From an uncultured Alphaproteobacteria bacterium (GTDB taxonomy: Bacteria > Pseudomonadota > Alphaproteobacteria > RF32 > CAG-239), in NCBI GenBank assembly GCA_944390455.1, contig CALXPU010000008.1, positions 1-63,058 on the forward strand: 63,058 nucleotides of DNA. Direction: 5' to 3'. The position numbers and the translations under genes were made by a program. Below the pieces are notes generated by a model. That model was not told the origin of the DNA and made no database searches. It worked only from the letters and a program-made list of their open reading frames with translations. How positions within the stretch are numbered: the first letter of the stretch is position 1; each line of letters starts with the position of its first letter. This document shows positions 54,193 through 63,058 of the stretch, piece after piece.

Positions 54193-57100
54193 TTAAAATT
54201 TATATTTTAGGCCTACATCTACTTTTATTGGATATTCTTTCTCAAGATATTGCATTAATTCTCCATAGATTGAAATATCTTTGTAATCATAGTTCACTCT
54301 TGCGGAGATTACACCTCTGTCTCTTGAATCTGAATTTTCAATATCGTGTAACTTATATGAGCCTACAGTATCGTTTATGCGTGCATCTAATCCGCGATAC
54401 GGATCTGCAAACTCATGATAGTAACCGGCGCCTAATCTTACATTCAGTTTGTGTTCAGGTGAGAACTCTATATCTTTATCCAAATACAATCCTAATGCAC
54501 TTTCAAGTGAGAATATATGCGAAGAAGCTATTTGTAAAGCCAGACTTTCATCACCTTCATCAATAGAATCTTGGTACCATCCCACAGCATTTAAGCCTAC
54601 AAATGGTGTTAAGCTAACAGATCCAAGATCCATCTTATAACGCAACTCATTTAACCAACCATAGGTTATCTCTGTTGTATCTGCCTCAAATGTATGCTGG
54701 TAGCTCTTTCTATTATAATCACCATCAGAGAATCCTAATCGAGCCATTGATACAGCTGTAAATCCATTCTTACTATATGTCACAGGAACATAACCTTGAA
54801 CCATAAAGCTCTTACGACTTGAGTCATTGTTGTAGTCGGTATTCGTATGCGTGAAGCTCATACCCAAGCCCAGACGATATTCATTGTTCATCTTTTTGTC
54901 GTACAAAGCATACATACTTTGTGATGTCAGATCATAACCTGTTAATGTACCTCTGTCATCTCGGCCAATAAACATGGCATCTGCACCGACCATTCTTCTT
55001 ACATCTCCTCCTTCTTTGAAGAGTTCTGACATCATCGCCTTATCCAAACTTCTTTGAACTTTTAGATTTTCTTGAGCCATATTTGGTATGGTTGAAGTAC
55101 CAAATATATCTGCTTCTCTTTGTTCATATTCTCTGGCCGAAGAAGCTGTTTTTAGGGCATTGAATAAATCACTGTTATTCTCATTGTCATAGTTATTTTC
55201 CAAATATGAAGCTTTGTCAGCATCCGTTACTTCATTGAAGTCTTTCATCTCCATAACAACGTCATACTTACCTTCTTCATTTTGAACCATATCAGCATTG
55301 TATAAATATGATTTTGAACTTAAATTTACGCCGCTAACATCTTCTGCAGACAAGGCATCTTCAACTTTTGAAGTTGTATCAAAGGTGTTGGTCACAACAT
55401 TTGATGATACTTTCAAATCGCCACTCATGCTCTCTTCTGCCTCAAATTTTCCACCTTGACTCAAAACAACGTTTCCACCCCAATCATTTAGGTTCATGCT
55501 ACCAATACTGGTCATCGTGCCACTATTATCAAATGTTGCACCGTTCTCTAATTTAATCGCGGAACCATTATTGCAATCACCACCACTGCAACCCTCTCCG
55601 TTAATATTAATAGTACCATTGTTGCTTACGACTGCTGTTGCCCCTGCGGCATAGATACCAGTATTATTGCCTTTTCCGCTTACATTAATCGTACCATTAT
55701 TAATTACTGTTGCTTTTCCTGATTCCGTGCCATCTGATATTGCATATATACCATAATTACTGCCATCACCGCTTACGTTAATTACACCATTGGTATCATT
55801 AACTACCGCTCCTTTATTCAGATATATGCCATATGCATCTGCTCCTTTGGTTGTTTCAACAGTAATATCGGCATCGTTGGTTATGTATGCTTTATCGCCT
55901 TTCATCCCGTACGCAGTCGCCTTTCCTGATGATTTTACATATATTGAAGAGCCTTTGCCTGAATTGTTTAATGTAGCGTTGCTACCATACATACCTACGG
56001 CTATACCACCATTGGCGCCGCCAACTACATCTACATTAATTTTTCCGACTACCGATGCATCCGGATTAGAACTATACGCATTATACGCCGTACCGTCTTG
56101 GATATAAATACCATAATATTCTGCGTCTGAAATCATTGACGCATTGTTTGCTTTTACATTAATCGTGCCTGTTACAGAACCTTCTGATATGTCACTACTA
56201 TTCTCATAATATGCGTTGTATACGGTTTTAGGTTGAGCTCCTTCAGGGCTCTCCGAAGAACTGTAGCTGGTTGCATAAATACCATACATTCTATTAGGTG
56301 CTCTTCCTGCGGTTGATACAACATTAATATTACCTTCAACAATACTTTTATCATTTACCAATGCTGCGTTGTATATTTGGCTGCCTTGCGGATTGATGGA
56401 ATCACTATACATACCGGCAACTGTTGATAATCCGTTTTTCACATTATCAACATTAATTGTTATATTACCTACGGATTTTGTTGTGGTATTTTTATTTGAT
56501 CCCGTTGCATACGCATTTGCAATTGTCGCACCGTTACTCTGTATTCCGCGAATATTTACACTTCCTGAGGTACTATTATCGCTGATTGTAATATTTCCGA
56601 TAGTTGTTAAACCAACATCTGAACCAGAGTTCGCATAAGAGTTATATACATTTCCGGCTGCATATATACCTACAATTTGCTGTGTCAAAGCGCTGTAGCC
56701 TTCTATTATAACATCAATATTACCCTCGGCAACGCCATTTCCATAAATTGCAGATGAACGGAAAGCGTTATACGTGTTGTTATAGAGAATATCACTTTCA
56801 CCTTCGCTATTTTCTCCGGTATATGTCTGTCTTCCCGAATATATGCCTACGGCACTTCCTCCGGCATTGTTTATTACTTTAATATTGCCGGTGCTGTTAT
56901 AACCTTTTGCATTATAGACGCTTGTCTTGGTATTTGGAGAACCTTCAGCATATATTCCGTACGCTGTACCCAAATCACTATTGGTTGTTGCTGTTATATT
57001 ACCTTCTGAGCTAAAGTTTTGTATTATATTGTAGTTTTTTTCAAATTGTGTTTCACTATTGCTTATAGTACCGTTACCATAAATGCCATATACATTTCCA

Positions 57101-59664
57101 TTTCCGCTAACCGTAATGTTACCTTCTGCTACTGCATCTGATACGACAGAATTCAGATAAGCGTAAGAGTTATATATCTTACCTTCGCTGTTTGTTCCTC
57201 TTATACCGATAACATCTCCTGTACCATTATGTGTTAGGTTAATATTACCAACTGTATGTACATTGGCATTTACACCATCATTCGTATATGCATAGCTATT
57301 ATATAAATTCTTTCCGCCTTGCATACCGATTATCATTCCGGTGCTTTCTTCTGATTTTGTTATATCTATATTACCTTCTGCATTATTATGGCTGCCATCT
57401 ACTTCTGTACCGGTTCCATATGAGAAGCTGTTATATATATTATTTTCAGAGCTGTTGTACATTCCATAGATTGTGGAAGATGTATTGTCGTCTTCTATTT
57501 TTATAGTACCAGTAGCTATATTGTTACATCCGCCACCGCAGTTACCGTTATTGATTACTGCGCCATTATATATATTTGACTGTGAATAGATACCGTATAC
57601 ATAGTTTCCGCCAGTATTCTTATTACTTATATTTATAGTACCTTCTTCAGAACCTGATGAAGACAGTGCGTTATATACGTCGTCAAAATAAGTAATATTT
57701 CCTTCTTCATCCACACTTTGTACAGGTTTCATACCATATATATCACGTAACACTCCGTCATTTTCAACGGTTATGGTATTATTATTGATATTAGAATTGT
57801 ACGAACCTATTAAATCTGCTTCCACTTTTACGCACTTACCAGCAGCGCTCATTCGCCATCCATTATCTGTATCGCAACGACATACGCCTGTTTCTGGGTC
57901 TTTAATATATCCTTCTTCACCTGTTGTACATTCTGTAGTTATACATGTATTATCAATTTGACTAAATTCATAACCATCCGCACAACTTGTACATTCTGGG
58001 TTAACCGATATTGGAGCACGGTTATCTGCGCATTCTAAACCACAATGGCGTCCTTCTGCATCTACTGTTATTTTATATTGTGAAGGACAGATGTCGCATT
58101 CAGGACCAGTCCATTCTTCTTTACAGATATATTCAGACAAGACGCATGTATCTGTTGCTTCATCTAATGTATATCCCGGCAAGCATTGTTCGCAATTTTC
58201 ATCAAAGTTTGGTTTACATATACAATGATCCCCATGTTGCATATAGTGTAATGGACATGAAATTTGCTCAATACATGTCATTTTATCATTTTCATAATAT
58301 TCAATATAGCCGTTTTCTATATCGCAAACACAGGCATCATTTTGTTGAACCAAGTGGTTGCCTTTTGACTCACATTGCAAATCAGGGAAGCATATACCGC
58401 TGAAATCTAAATAATTTGCACTACAACTTGAACAGTCATCTCCAGTATAACCTTTGTAGCATAAGCACAATTTGCTATCTACATCATATTTACCATGGGA
58501 ATTACAGTATAAGTCGTTGTAATTATTCCATTCTTCATCATCCTCATCTCCCTCTTGATATTCACCATCATCCGCAGTTTGTGAGCAACCTCCATCATAA
58601 GGATCTCCGGTGTATCCTCTTTTAGCATCGCAAACACAGGTTGTTCCCCCTTCAGTTGGCACAGAGTTCGGATAATTCCTACAAGGATTTTCATCATAAC
58701 ATTTGTAAGGATCACCAAAAGTGTCATATCCAGGCATACATTGTTTACATATATTTTGTACTTGATTTAAGCAATTTTCTATCGTTGCATAACATTGGCT
58801 GTCGTCACCATACGTTCCATATCCTGCATTACACTCTTGACATATATCCATATATTGGGTTTTGCAGTTTGCTATATCAGGATAGCATTTACTGCCATCG
58901 CTGCCATGTATACCATATCCGCTTTCGCACTGTTCGCATTTGCTTCCATTTTGGGATATGCAATGGTCTATTTGACGATAGCATATGTTACCTTCTAAGA
59001 AATACCCTTCGCTACATTTTTCACATTTATCTTTCGTTTGGACACTGCAGTTTGCAACAGTAGCGTAACAATTTGGTGAATCTCCATAATTTCCATAACC
59101 GCTATCGCATATGCATATACCATCATACTCATGACTATTTGGCGGACAGTTATCTGGATCCGGATCTGGATCGGGATCGCCGCCACCACCTTCTCCGCCA
59201 TCATCGCCACCACTTCCGCCATCGGTATCTCCTCTAAAGATATAAGCAGCGGCTACCGCACCTGCAGCCAACGCAGCTGTTCCAATTAAATAAGGAGAAT
59301 CCGGCACATAACTTTTAACTGCTGTTTGTTGCGGAGATAGACCAAAGAAACGACGATAAGCACTATCCGGAATTTTTTTCAAACATTGCGGATGCTCACT
59401 TGCTCCATATGAAGACAATACTTTATATGCTTTATGATTTTGACGAATAACCGAAAGACAGATTGCATTATAGCCTCTCTCATCTACACTCTCCAGAGAG
59501 TAGCCTTTTTGTATTAAATTTTCAATTTTTTGTGTTTGATTTCTTCCGGCTAGTTCATAAAAAGCCCGTGCCACACTTATTTTTCCTCCTGCAGCATTGG
59601 CCAACAGAGGTATACCACAAATTAAGGCCATTAAAATGGTATATATTTTTTTATTTATTTTCAT
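54193..59664 (-). CDS. Giant cysteine-rich autotransporter (1823 aa)
   Basis: Domain order: a signal peptide (to about residue 24), an ankyrin-like helical segment (about 31-95) and a hydrophobic Ala-rich stretch (125-143). A Gly/Asp-Pro linker (146-171) and a 440-residue Cys-rich EGF-like region (173-611, 52 Cys) follow. A repetitive beta-solenoid passenger (about 620-1480) carries GIYxxGxxYNAYA-type and GNIxV-type strands, and the C-terminal barrel (about 1560-1823) ends in KYKF. The barrel contains the autotransporter-like YALYDKKMNNEYRLGLGMSF. It should be exported by Sec and inserted by BAM (bamB is at 26.5 kb). The many Cys are unusual for a type V passenger. A host-surface adhesin is a guess. 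Confidence 0.85.
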   Translation of the reverse strand: MKINKKIYTILMALICGIPLLANAAGGKISVARAFYELAGRNQTQKIENLIQKGYSLESVDERGYNAICLSVIRQNHKAYKVLSSYGASEHPQCLKKIPDSAYRRFFGLSPQQTAVKSYVPDSPYLIGTAALAAGAVAAAYIFRGDTDGGSGGDDGGEGGGGDPDPDPDPDNCPPNSHEYDGICICDSGYGNYGDSPNCYATVANCSVQTKDKCEKCSEGYFLEGNICYRQIDHCISQNGSKCEQCESGYGIHGSDGSKCYPDIANCKTQYMDICQECNAGYGTYGDDSQCYATIENCLNQVQNICKQCMPGYDTFGDPYKCYDENPCRNYPNSVPTEGGTTCVCDAKRGYTGDPYDGGCSQTADDGEYQEGDEDDEEWNNYNDLYCNSHGKYDVDSKLCLCYKGYTGDDCSSCSANYLDFSGICFPDLQCESKGNHLVQQNDACVCDIENGYIEYYENDKMTCIEQISCPLHYMQHGDHCICKPNFDENCEQCLPGYTLDEATDTCVLSEYICKEEWTGPECDICPSQYKITVDAEGRHCGLECADNRAPISVNPECTSCADGYEFSQIDNTCITTECTTGEEGYIKDPETGVCRCDTDNGWRMSAAGKCVKVEADLIGSYNSNINNNTITVENDGVLRDIYGMKPVQSVDEEGNITYFDDVYNALSSSGSEEGTINISNKNTGGNYVYGIYSQSNIYNGAVINNGNCGGGCNNIATGTIKIEDDNTSSTIYGMYNSSENNIYNSFSYGTGTEVDGSHNNAEGNIDITKSEESTGMIIGMQGGKNLYNSYAYTNDGVNANVHTVGNINLTHNGTGDVIGIRGTNSEGKIYNSYAYLNSVVSDAVAEGNITVSGNGNVYGIYGNGTISNSETQFEKNYNIIQNFSSEGNITATTNSDLGTAYGIYAEGSPNTKTSVYNAKGYNSTGNIKVINNAGGSAVGIYSGRQTYTGENSEGESDILYNNTYNAFRSSAIYGNGVAEGNIDVIIEGYSALTQQIVGIYAAGNVYNSYANSGSDVGLTTIGNITISDNSTSGSVNIRGIQSNGATIANAYATGSNKNTTTKSVGNITINVDNVKNGLSTVAGMYSDSINPQGSQIYNAALVNDKSIVEGNINVVSTAGRAPNRMYGIYATSYSSSESPEGAQPKTVYNAYYENSSDISEGSVTGTINVKANNASMISDAEYYGIYIQDGTAYNAYSSNPDASVVGKINVDVVGGANGGIAVGMYGSNATLNNSGKGSSIYVKSSGKATAYGMKGDKAYITNDADITVETTKGADAYGIYLNKGAVVNDTNGVINVSGDGSNYGIYAISDGTESGKATVINNGTINVSGKGNNTGIYAAGATAVVSNNGTININGEGCSGGDCNNGSAIKLENGATFDNSGTMTSIGSMNLNDWGGNVVLSQGGKFEAEESMSGDLKVSSNVVTNTFDTTSKVEDALSAEDVSGVNLSSKSYLYNADMVQNEEGKYDVVMEMKDFNEVTDADKASYLENNYDNENNSDLFNALKTASSAREYEQREADIFGTSTIPNMAQENLKVQRSLDKAMMSELFKEGGDVRRMVGADAMFIGRDDRGTLTGYDLTSQSMYALYDKKMNNEYRLGLGMSFTHTNTDYNNDSSRKSFMVQGYVPVTYSKNGFTAVSMARLGFSDGDYNRKSYQHTFEADTTEITYGWLNELRYKMDLGSVSLTPFVGLNAVGWYQDSIDEGDESLALQIASSHIFSLESALGLYLDKDIEFSPEHKLNVRLGAGYYHEFADPYRGLDARINDTVGSYKLHDIENSDSRDRGVISARVNYDYKDISIYGELMQYLEKEYPIKVDVGLKYKF
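57832..59148 (-). repeat. Cysteine-rich EGF-like region of the autotransporter
   Basis: Residues 173-611 contain 52 Cys in repeated units of about 20-45 residues. They include motifs such as CDSGYGNYG, CSEGYFLEG and CYKGYTGDDC, which resemble EGF or furin-like modules. The first part (58681-59070) is a tidy tandem of four units of 29-32 residues. Confidence 0.75.
58681..59070 (-). repeat. Tandem 31-residue Cys units in the autotransporter
   Basis: CY anchors occur at residues 199, 228, 260, 291 and 322, giving spacings of 29, 32, 31 and 31. Each unit follows C-Y-x-x-I/V-x-N/H-C-x8-C-x2-C-x2-G-Y. The four units are diverged at DNA level, so the tandem is not recent. Confidence 0.8.
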
Positions 59665-59843
59665 ATATTTACTCGCAAAGTAAGCTAATATCCATGGTTA
59701 TACATACTTTCTTGATGCTTATTTTACCTGAAAATGTTTAAAAATTCAGTTAAGATTCATTGCCTTTTTTAAATTTGGCTTGATTTTGTATGTTTTTGTG
59801 GATAAAGTATGCGAAGTTTGTATTTTTGAGGATTTTTTTAGAC

Positions 59844-62800
59844 ATGACTGAGAAGAAAAAATATTACCCCGAATTGAATGCTAAAATCAATTTTCCCGAA
59901 ATGGAAAAAAATATTTTGAACTTCTGGGAAGAGGATAAAACTTTTGAAAAGTCTGTACACAATCGTGACGGTGCAGCTGAGTTCGTTTTTTATGATGGGC
60001 CTCCTTTTGCAAACGGAACTCCTCACTATGGACATATGATGGTTTCTTATGTTAAAGATGCTGCGGCTCGTTTCCAAACAATGAGCGGTAAAAAAGTTGA
60101 GCGCCGTTTAGGTTGGGACTGCCATGGTTTGCCTGCCGAGATGTCTGCAGAAAAGCAACTTGGTGTTTCTGGTCGTAAGCAAATTGAGGCTTACGGCGTT
60201 GAGAAATTCAATGACTTTTGTCGTAAAGATGTTTTGAAATATTCAAATATTTGGGTTGATATGTTCAAACGTATCGGTCGTTGGGTTGATTTCAACCATG
60301 ATTATAAAACGATGAACTTGCCTTTTATGGAAAGTGTTATTCATAACTTTAAAGAATTGTACGACAAAGGTTTGGTTTATGAAGATTATCGCGTGCTTCC
60401 TTATTCTTGGGCGGCAGAAACTCCTCTTTCAAACTTTGAAGTAAACCTCGGCTATCGTGACAAAACAGATAATGCTATTACCGTGATGTTTACCTTGGAA
60501 AGTGGTCAGAAAATTTTGGTTTGGACAACAACGCCTTGGACACTTCCTTCTAACTTGATGTTAGCTGTCGGAAAAGATATTGATTACGTTGTTATGAACG
60601 AAAACGGACAAGATTATATTTTGGCTGAAGCTAGATTAGGCAGCTATAAAAAACAACTTGAAAATGCAACTGTTGTTAAGAAAATTAAAGGTTCTGAATT
60701 GGTTGGTATGAATTATACACCAATGTTCCCTTATTTCTCTCATTTCAAAGCTAAAGGCGCTTTCAAGGTTTTGAGCGGCGAGTTTGTTTCTACTGAAGAT
60801 GGTACCGGTGTTGTTCATATCGCTCCGGGCTTTGGTCAAGACGACTTTGATGTTTGTCGCGCATATGATGAAAACTTCCCTGTTGCCTGCCCTGTTGATG
60901 AAGCTGGTAAATTTACAGCAGAAGTTCCTGACTATGAAGGAAAGCAAGTTTTTGAAACTAATGAACCAATTATGCAATGGCTGAAATCAAACGGTCTTTT
61001 GGTAAAAAAAGAGCAATATACTCACACTTATCCATATTGCTGGAGAACTGATACTCCTTTAATTTACAAAGCTATGTCTTCTTGGTTTGTTAAAGTTACG
61101 GATTTCCGTGACGATATGGTTAAAAATAACCAGCAAATTAATTGGTTACCGGCACATATTAAAGATGGTCGTTTCGGAAAATGGTTGGAAGGTGCTCGTG
61201 ATTGGTCTATTTCTCGTAACCGTTTTTGGGGTACCCCTATTCCAGTTTGGAAATCTGATAATCCCAAATTCCCGAGAGTTGATGTTTTGGGTTCTATTGC
61301 TGAAATTAAAGAAAAAACAGGTTTTGATGTAGATAATCTTCATAAACCTTATATTGACGATGTCATTTATCCGAACCCAGATGATCCATCCGGAAAAACA
61401 ATGATGCGTCGTGTTTCTGACGTATTTGACTGCTGGTTTGAGAGTGGTTCTATGCCTTACGCTCAAGTGCATTATCCGTTTGAAAATAAAGAATGGTTTG
61501 AAAATCACTTCCCGGCTGACTTCATTGTAGAAGCTATTGACCAAACTCGTGGTTGGTTCTACACTTTAACGGTTCTTTCCACCGCTCTTCACAATAAGCC
61601 AGCTTTCAAAAACTGTATTTGCACGGGATTATTGATGGCTGAAGGAGGACAAAAACTTTCTAAACGATTGAAGAACTATCCTGATCCGAATGACATTTTG
61701 GAAACTATCGGTTCTGATGCTTTGCGTTGGTTCTTGATTTCTTCTCCGGTTCTTAAAGGTGGTAACGTTGCCGTTGATAAAGAAGGCAAAGAAATTGCCA
61801 AAGCTGCTCGTAAAGCTCTTATTCCATTCTGGAATGCTTATTACTTCTTTACTTTATATGCTAATGCTGAAGGAATTGAAGCTAAAGAAATTTCTCAATC
61901 TGCCGACGTGTTAGACAGTTATATCTTGGCTAAATTAAAGGCTCTGTCTGATATTGTTCGCAAAGATATGAACGAATATGAAATCGCCAGAGCTTGTGCG
62001 CAAATTGAAGATTTCTTGGAAATTTTGAATAACTGGTACATTCGGCGTTCTCGTGCGCGTTTCTGGAGCGGTGATGATTTGAGCGCCTTCAATACGCTTT
62101 ATACCGTTTTGGTTAATGTGGCTAAGATTGCAGCTCCGTTAATGCCATTCATGAGTGAGTTTGTGTATAAAGGATTAACCGGAAAAGAATCTGTTCACTT
62201 GGAAGATTTGCCGGACTTGTCTGCCATCACCGATAACGCTCAATTAATTGAACAAATGGATATGGTTAGAGCAATTTCTTCTGTTGCAAAAGCTATCCGT
62301 GAAGAACATAAATTGCGTAACCGTTTGCCTTTGCGTTCAATGACTGTTGCCGGTGATAATGCCGAAACTCTTCAAGATTTTGCGGACGCGTTGAAAGATG
62401 AAGTTAATGTTAAGGATATCTGCTTAAAATCTGATATTGCTGATGTTGCAGGCCGTTTCCTCTACCTTAAAACTCCGCTTATCGGTAAGAGATTAGGCGC
62501 ACATATGAAAGACATTATGGCTAAATCTAAGACAGATGATTGGTCACAAAATGAAGATGGCACTCTTTCTATTGCGGGACAAACCTTGTTTGCTGAAGAA
62601 TATGAGTTGCGCTTGGTTATTAAAGATGGCATGAGCGGACAAGCTTTGCCTGATAATACCGCTGTGGTTATCTTGGATACCGAAGTTGATGAAAATCTTG
62701 AAAAAGAAGGTATCGCTCGTGACTTTGTTCGTATGATTCAAGCTCTGCGCAAAACGAAGGATTTTGATATATCCGATCGCATCAAATTGGCTTACTCTTC

Positions 62801-62960
62801 TAATGATTCTACGGTTAAAGCAGCTATTACCGAATATGCCGACTACATTAAAGAGCAAGTTTTAGCGCTTGAGATTGCTGAAAATGCAAACCTTTCTGCG
62901 CCGACTGTTGATGAACTTGGTGGTTCTGAAGTTAAGTTTGATGTTATCAAAGCCGCTTAA
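59844..62960 (+). CDS. ileS: Isoleucyl-tRNA synthetase, type 2-like
   Basis: This class I synthetase of 1038 aa has HYGH at residues 61-64 (PPFANGTPHYGHMM) and GGQKLSKRLKNYPDP near residue 602 (KMSKS-type loop). An editing CP1 domain lies between them with GTGVVHIAPGFGQDDF and the TTTPWTLPSNLM block. HYGH and the KLSKRLKNYPDP loop are marks of type 2 (eukaryote-like) IleRS, which in other bacteria is often less sensitive to mupirocin. The ATG at 59844 is chosen over the longer frame at 59790 because GAGGA lies upstream and the protein starts normally there. It is followed by two hairpins. Confidence 0.92.
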   Translation: MTEKKKYYPELNAKINFPEMEKNILNFWEEDKTFEKSVHNRDGAAEFVFYDGPPFANGTPHYGHMMVSYVKDAAARFQTMSGKKVERRLGWDCHGLPAEMSAEKQLGVSGRKQIEAYGVEKFNDFCRKDVLKYSNIWVDMFKRIGRWVDFNHDYKTMNLPFMESVIHNFKELYDKGLVYEDYRVLPYSWAAETPLSNFEVNLGYRDKTDNAITVMFTLESGQKILVWTTTPWTLPSNLMLAVGKDIDYVVMNENGQDYILAEARLGSYKKQLENATVVKKIKGSELVGMNYTPMFPYFSHFKAKGAFKVLSGEFVSTEDGTGVVHIAPGFGQDDFDVCRAYDENFPVACPVDEAGKFTAEVPDYEGKQVFETNEPIMQWLKSNGLLVKKEQYTHTYPYCWRTDTPLIYKAMSSWFVKVTDFRDDMVKNNQQINWLPAHIKDGRFGKWLEGARDWSISRNRFWGTPIPVWKSDNPKFPRVDVLGSIAEIKEKTGFDVDNLHKPYIDDVIYPNPDDPSGKTMMRRVSDVFDCWFESGSMPYAQVHYPFENKEWFENHFPADFIVEAIDQTRGWFYTLTVLSTALHNKPAFKNCICTGLLMAEGGQKLSKRLKNYPDPNDILETIGSDALRWFLISSPVLKGGNVAVDKEGKEIAKAARKALIPFWNAYYFFTLYANAEGIEAKEISQSADVLDSYILAKLKALSDIVRKDMNEYEIARACAQIEDFLEILNNWYIRRSRARFWSGDDLSAFNTLYTVLVNVAKIAAPLMPFMSEFVYKGLTGKESVHLEDLPDLSAITDNAQLIEQMDMVRAISSVAKAIREEHKLRNRLPLRSMTVAGDNAETLQDFADALKDEVNVKDICLKSDIADVAGRFLYLKTPLIGKRLGAHMKDIMAKSKTDDWSQNEDGTLSIAGQTLFAEEYELRLVIKDGMSGQALPDNTAVVILDTEVDENLEKEGIARDFVRMIQALRKTKDFDISDRIKLAYSSNDSTVKAAITEYADYIKEQVLALEIAENANLSAPTVDELGGSEVKFDVIKAA

Positions 62961-62990
62961 GCTTGATTATATCAAATCTTGTATAGATAT

Positions 62991-63043
62991 CCCCGGGTAA
63001 ACCCGGGGTTCTTGGAAAGGCACCATTAAGGTGCCTTTCTTTA
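62991..63043 (+). terminator. Two hairpins after ileS
   Basis: CCCCGGGT/ACCCGGGG (62991-62998 and 63001-63008) is a strong stem without a clean T run. GAAAGGCACC/GGTGCCTTTC (63015-63024 and 63030-63039) is followed by TTT and is the more probable terminator. Confidence 0.65.
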
Positions 63044-63058
63044 CAACTCCAAATGGAG

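Noticed and set aside
54183..54566. Open frames on the plus strand opposite the autotransporter
   Set aside because: Several long frames here are shadows of the real gene with low-complexity Cys/His/Leu content and no SD.
1..63058. CRISPR array or insertion sequence
   Set aside because: No regularly spaced identical direct repeats, cas genes, transposase-like frames or terminal inverted repeats were found.

Overview
The window is AT-rich DNA of a Gram-negative bacterium, most likely a host-associated alphaproteobacterium. This rests on the rimP-nusA-ylxR(L7Ae)-infB-rbfA operon, mtaB-ftsY adjacency, a tRNA-Cys/tRNA-Asn pair, a YfgM-like TPR/bamB/der neighbourhood, a type V (autotransporter) protein and TTGACA/TATAAT-type promoters. 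I cannot name a species. Gene density is high and no gene-free stretch exceeds about 300 bases. I see no transposase, integrase, CRISPR array or prophage.

Layout. 1-3.5 kb: tRNA-Asn and tRNA-Cys, rpiB-glyA, then convergent alkD-like and nagB (the NagB has Asn in place of the catalytic Asp72). 3.6-7.6 kb: a leftward unit of a TPR protein and two paralogous GT-C-type membrane proteins. 7.8-15.8 kb: the most unusual region, an array of five paralogous cytosolic-looking proteins built of about 26-residue helical repeats (593, 591, 592, 306 and 202 aa). Each has its own TTGACA promoter, a conserved leader without a Shine-Dalgarno sequence and its own terminator; one unrelated orphan gene sits inverted inside the array. 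15.8-21 kb: sugar transporter, histidine phosphatase, nucleotidyltransferase-like protein, YbaK-type deacylase, rplM-rpsI and a periplasmic transglutaminase-like protein. 21-30 kb: tkt, a RumA/TrmA-type RNA methyltransferase, a PH-like membrane protein, YfgM-like, bamB, thyX, der. 30-34.5 kb: a solitary pilin, a MIF-family tautomerase downstream of an MsbA-like exporter, a cold-shock protein. 34.5-43 kb: tRNA-Gln, a TIM-barrel-like orphan, mutY (its SD lies in the tRNA-Leu terminator hairpin), uppP, xseA, ftsY, mtaB and two membrane-anchored GT8 proteins. 43-54 kb: pgpA, uup, a Sel1 protein with an MprF-type flippase, zinc-ribbon MscL and the rimP-to-rbfA translation operon. 54-63 kb: an 1823-aa cysteine-rich autotransporter and a type 2-like ileS.

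How the parts fit. Most genes are housekeeping: translation, envelope biogenesis, central sugar metabolism and DNA repair. The accessory content is surface- or host-facing (autotransporter, pilin, paired glycosyltransferases, MIF homologue) plus the repeat-protein array, which is the best candidate for an undescribed system. Its function cannot be read from the sequence.
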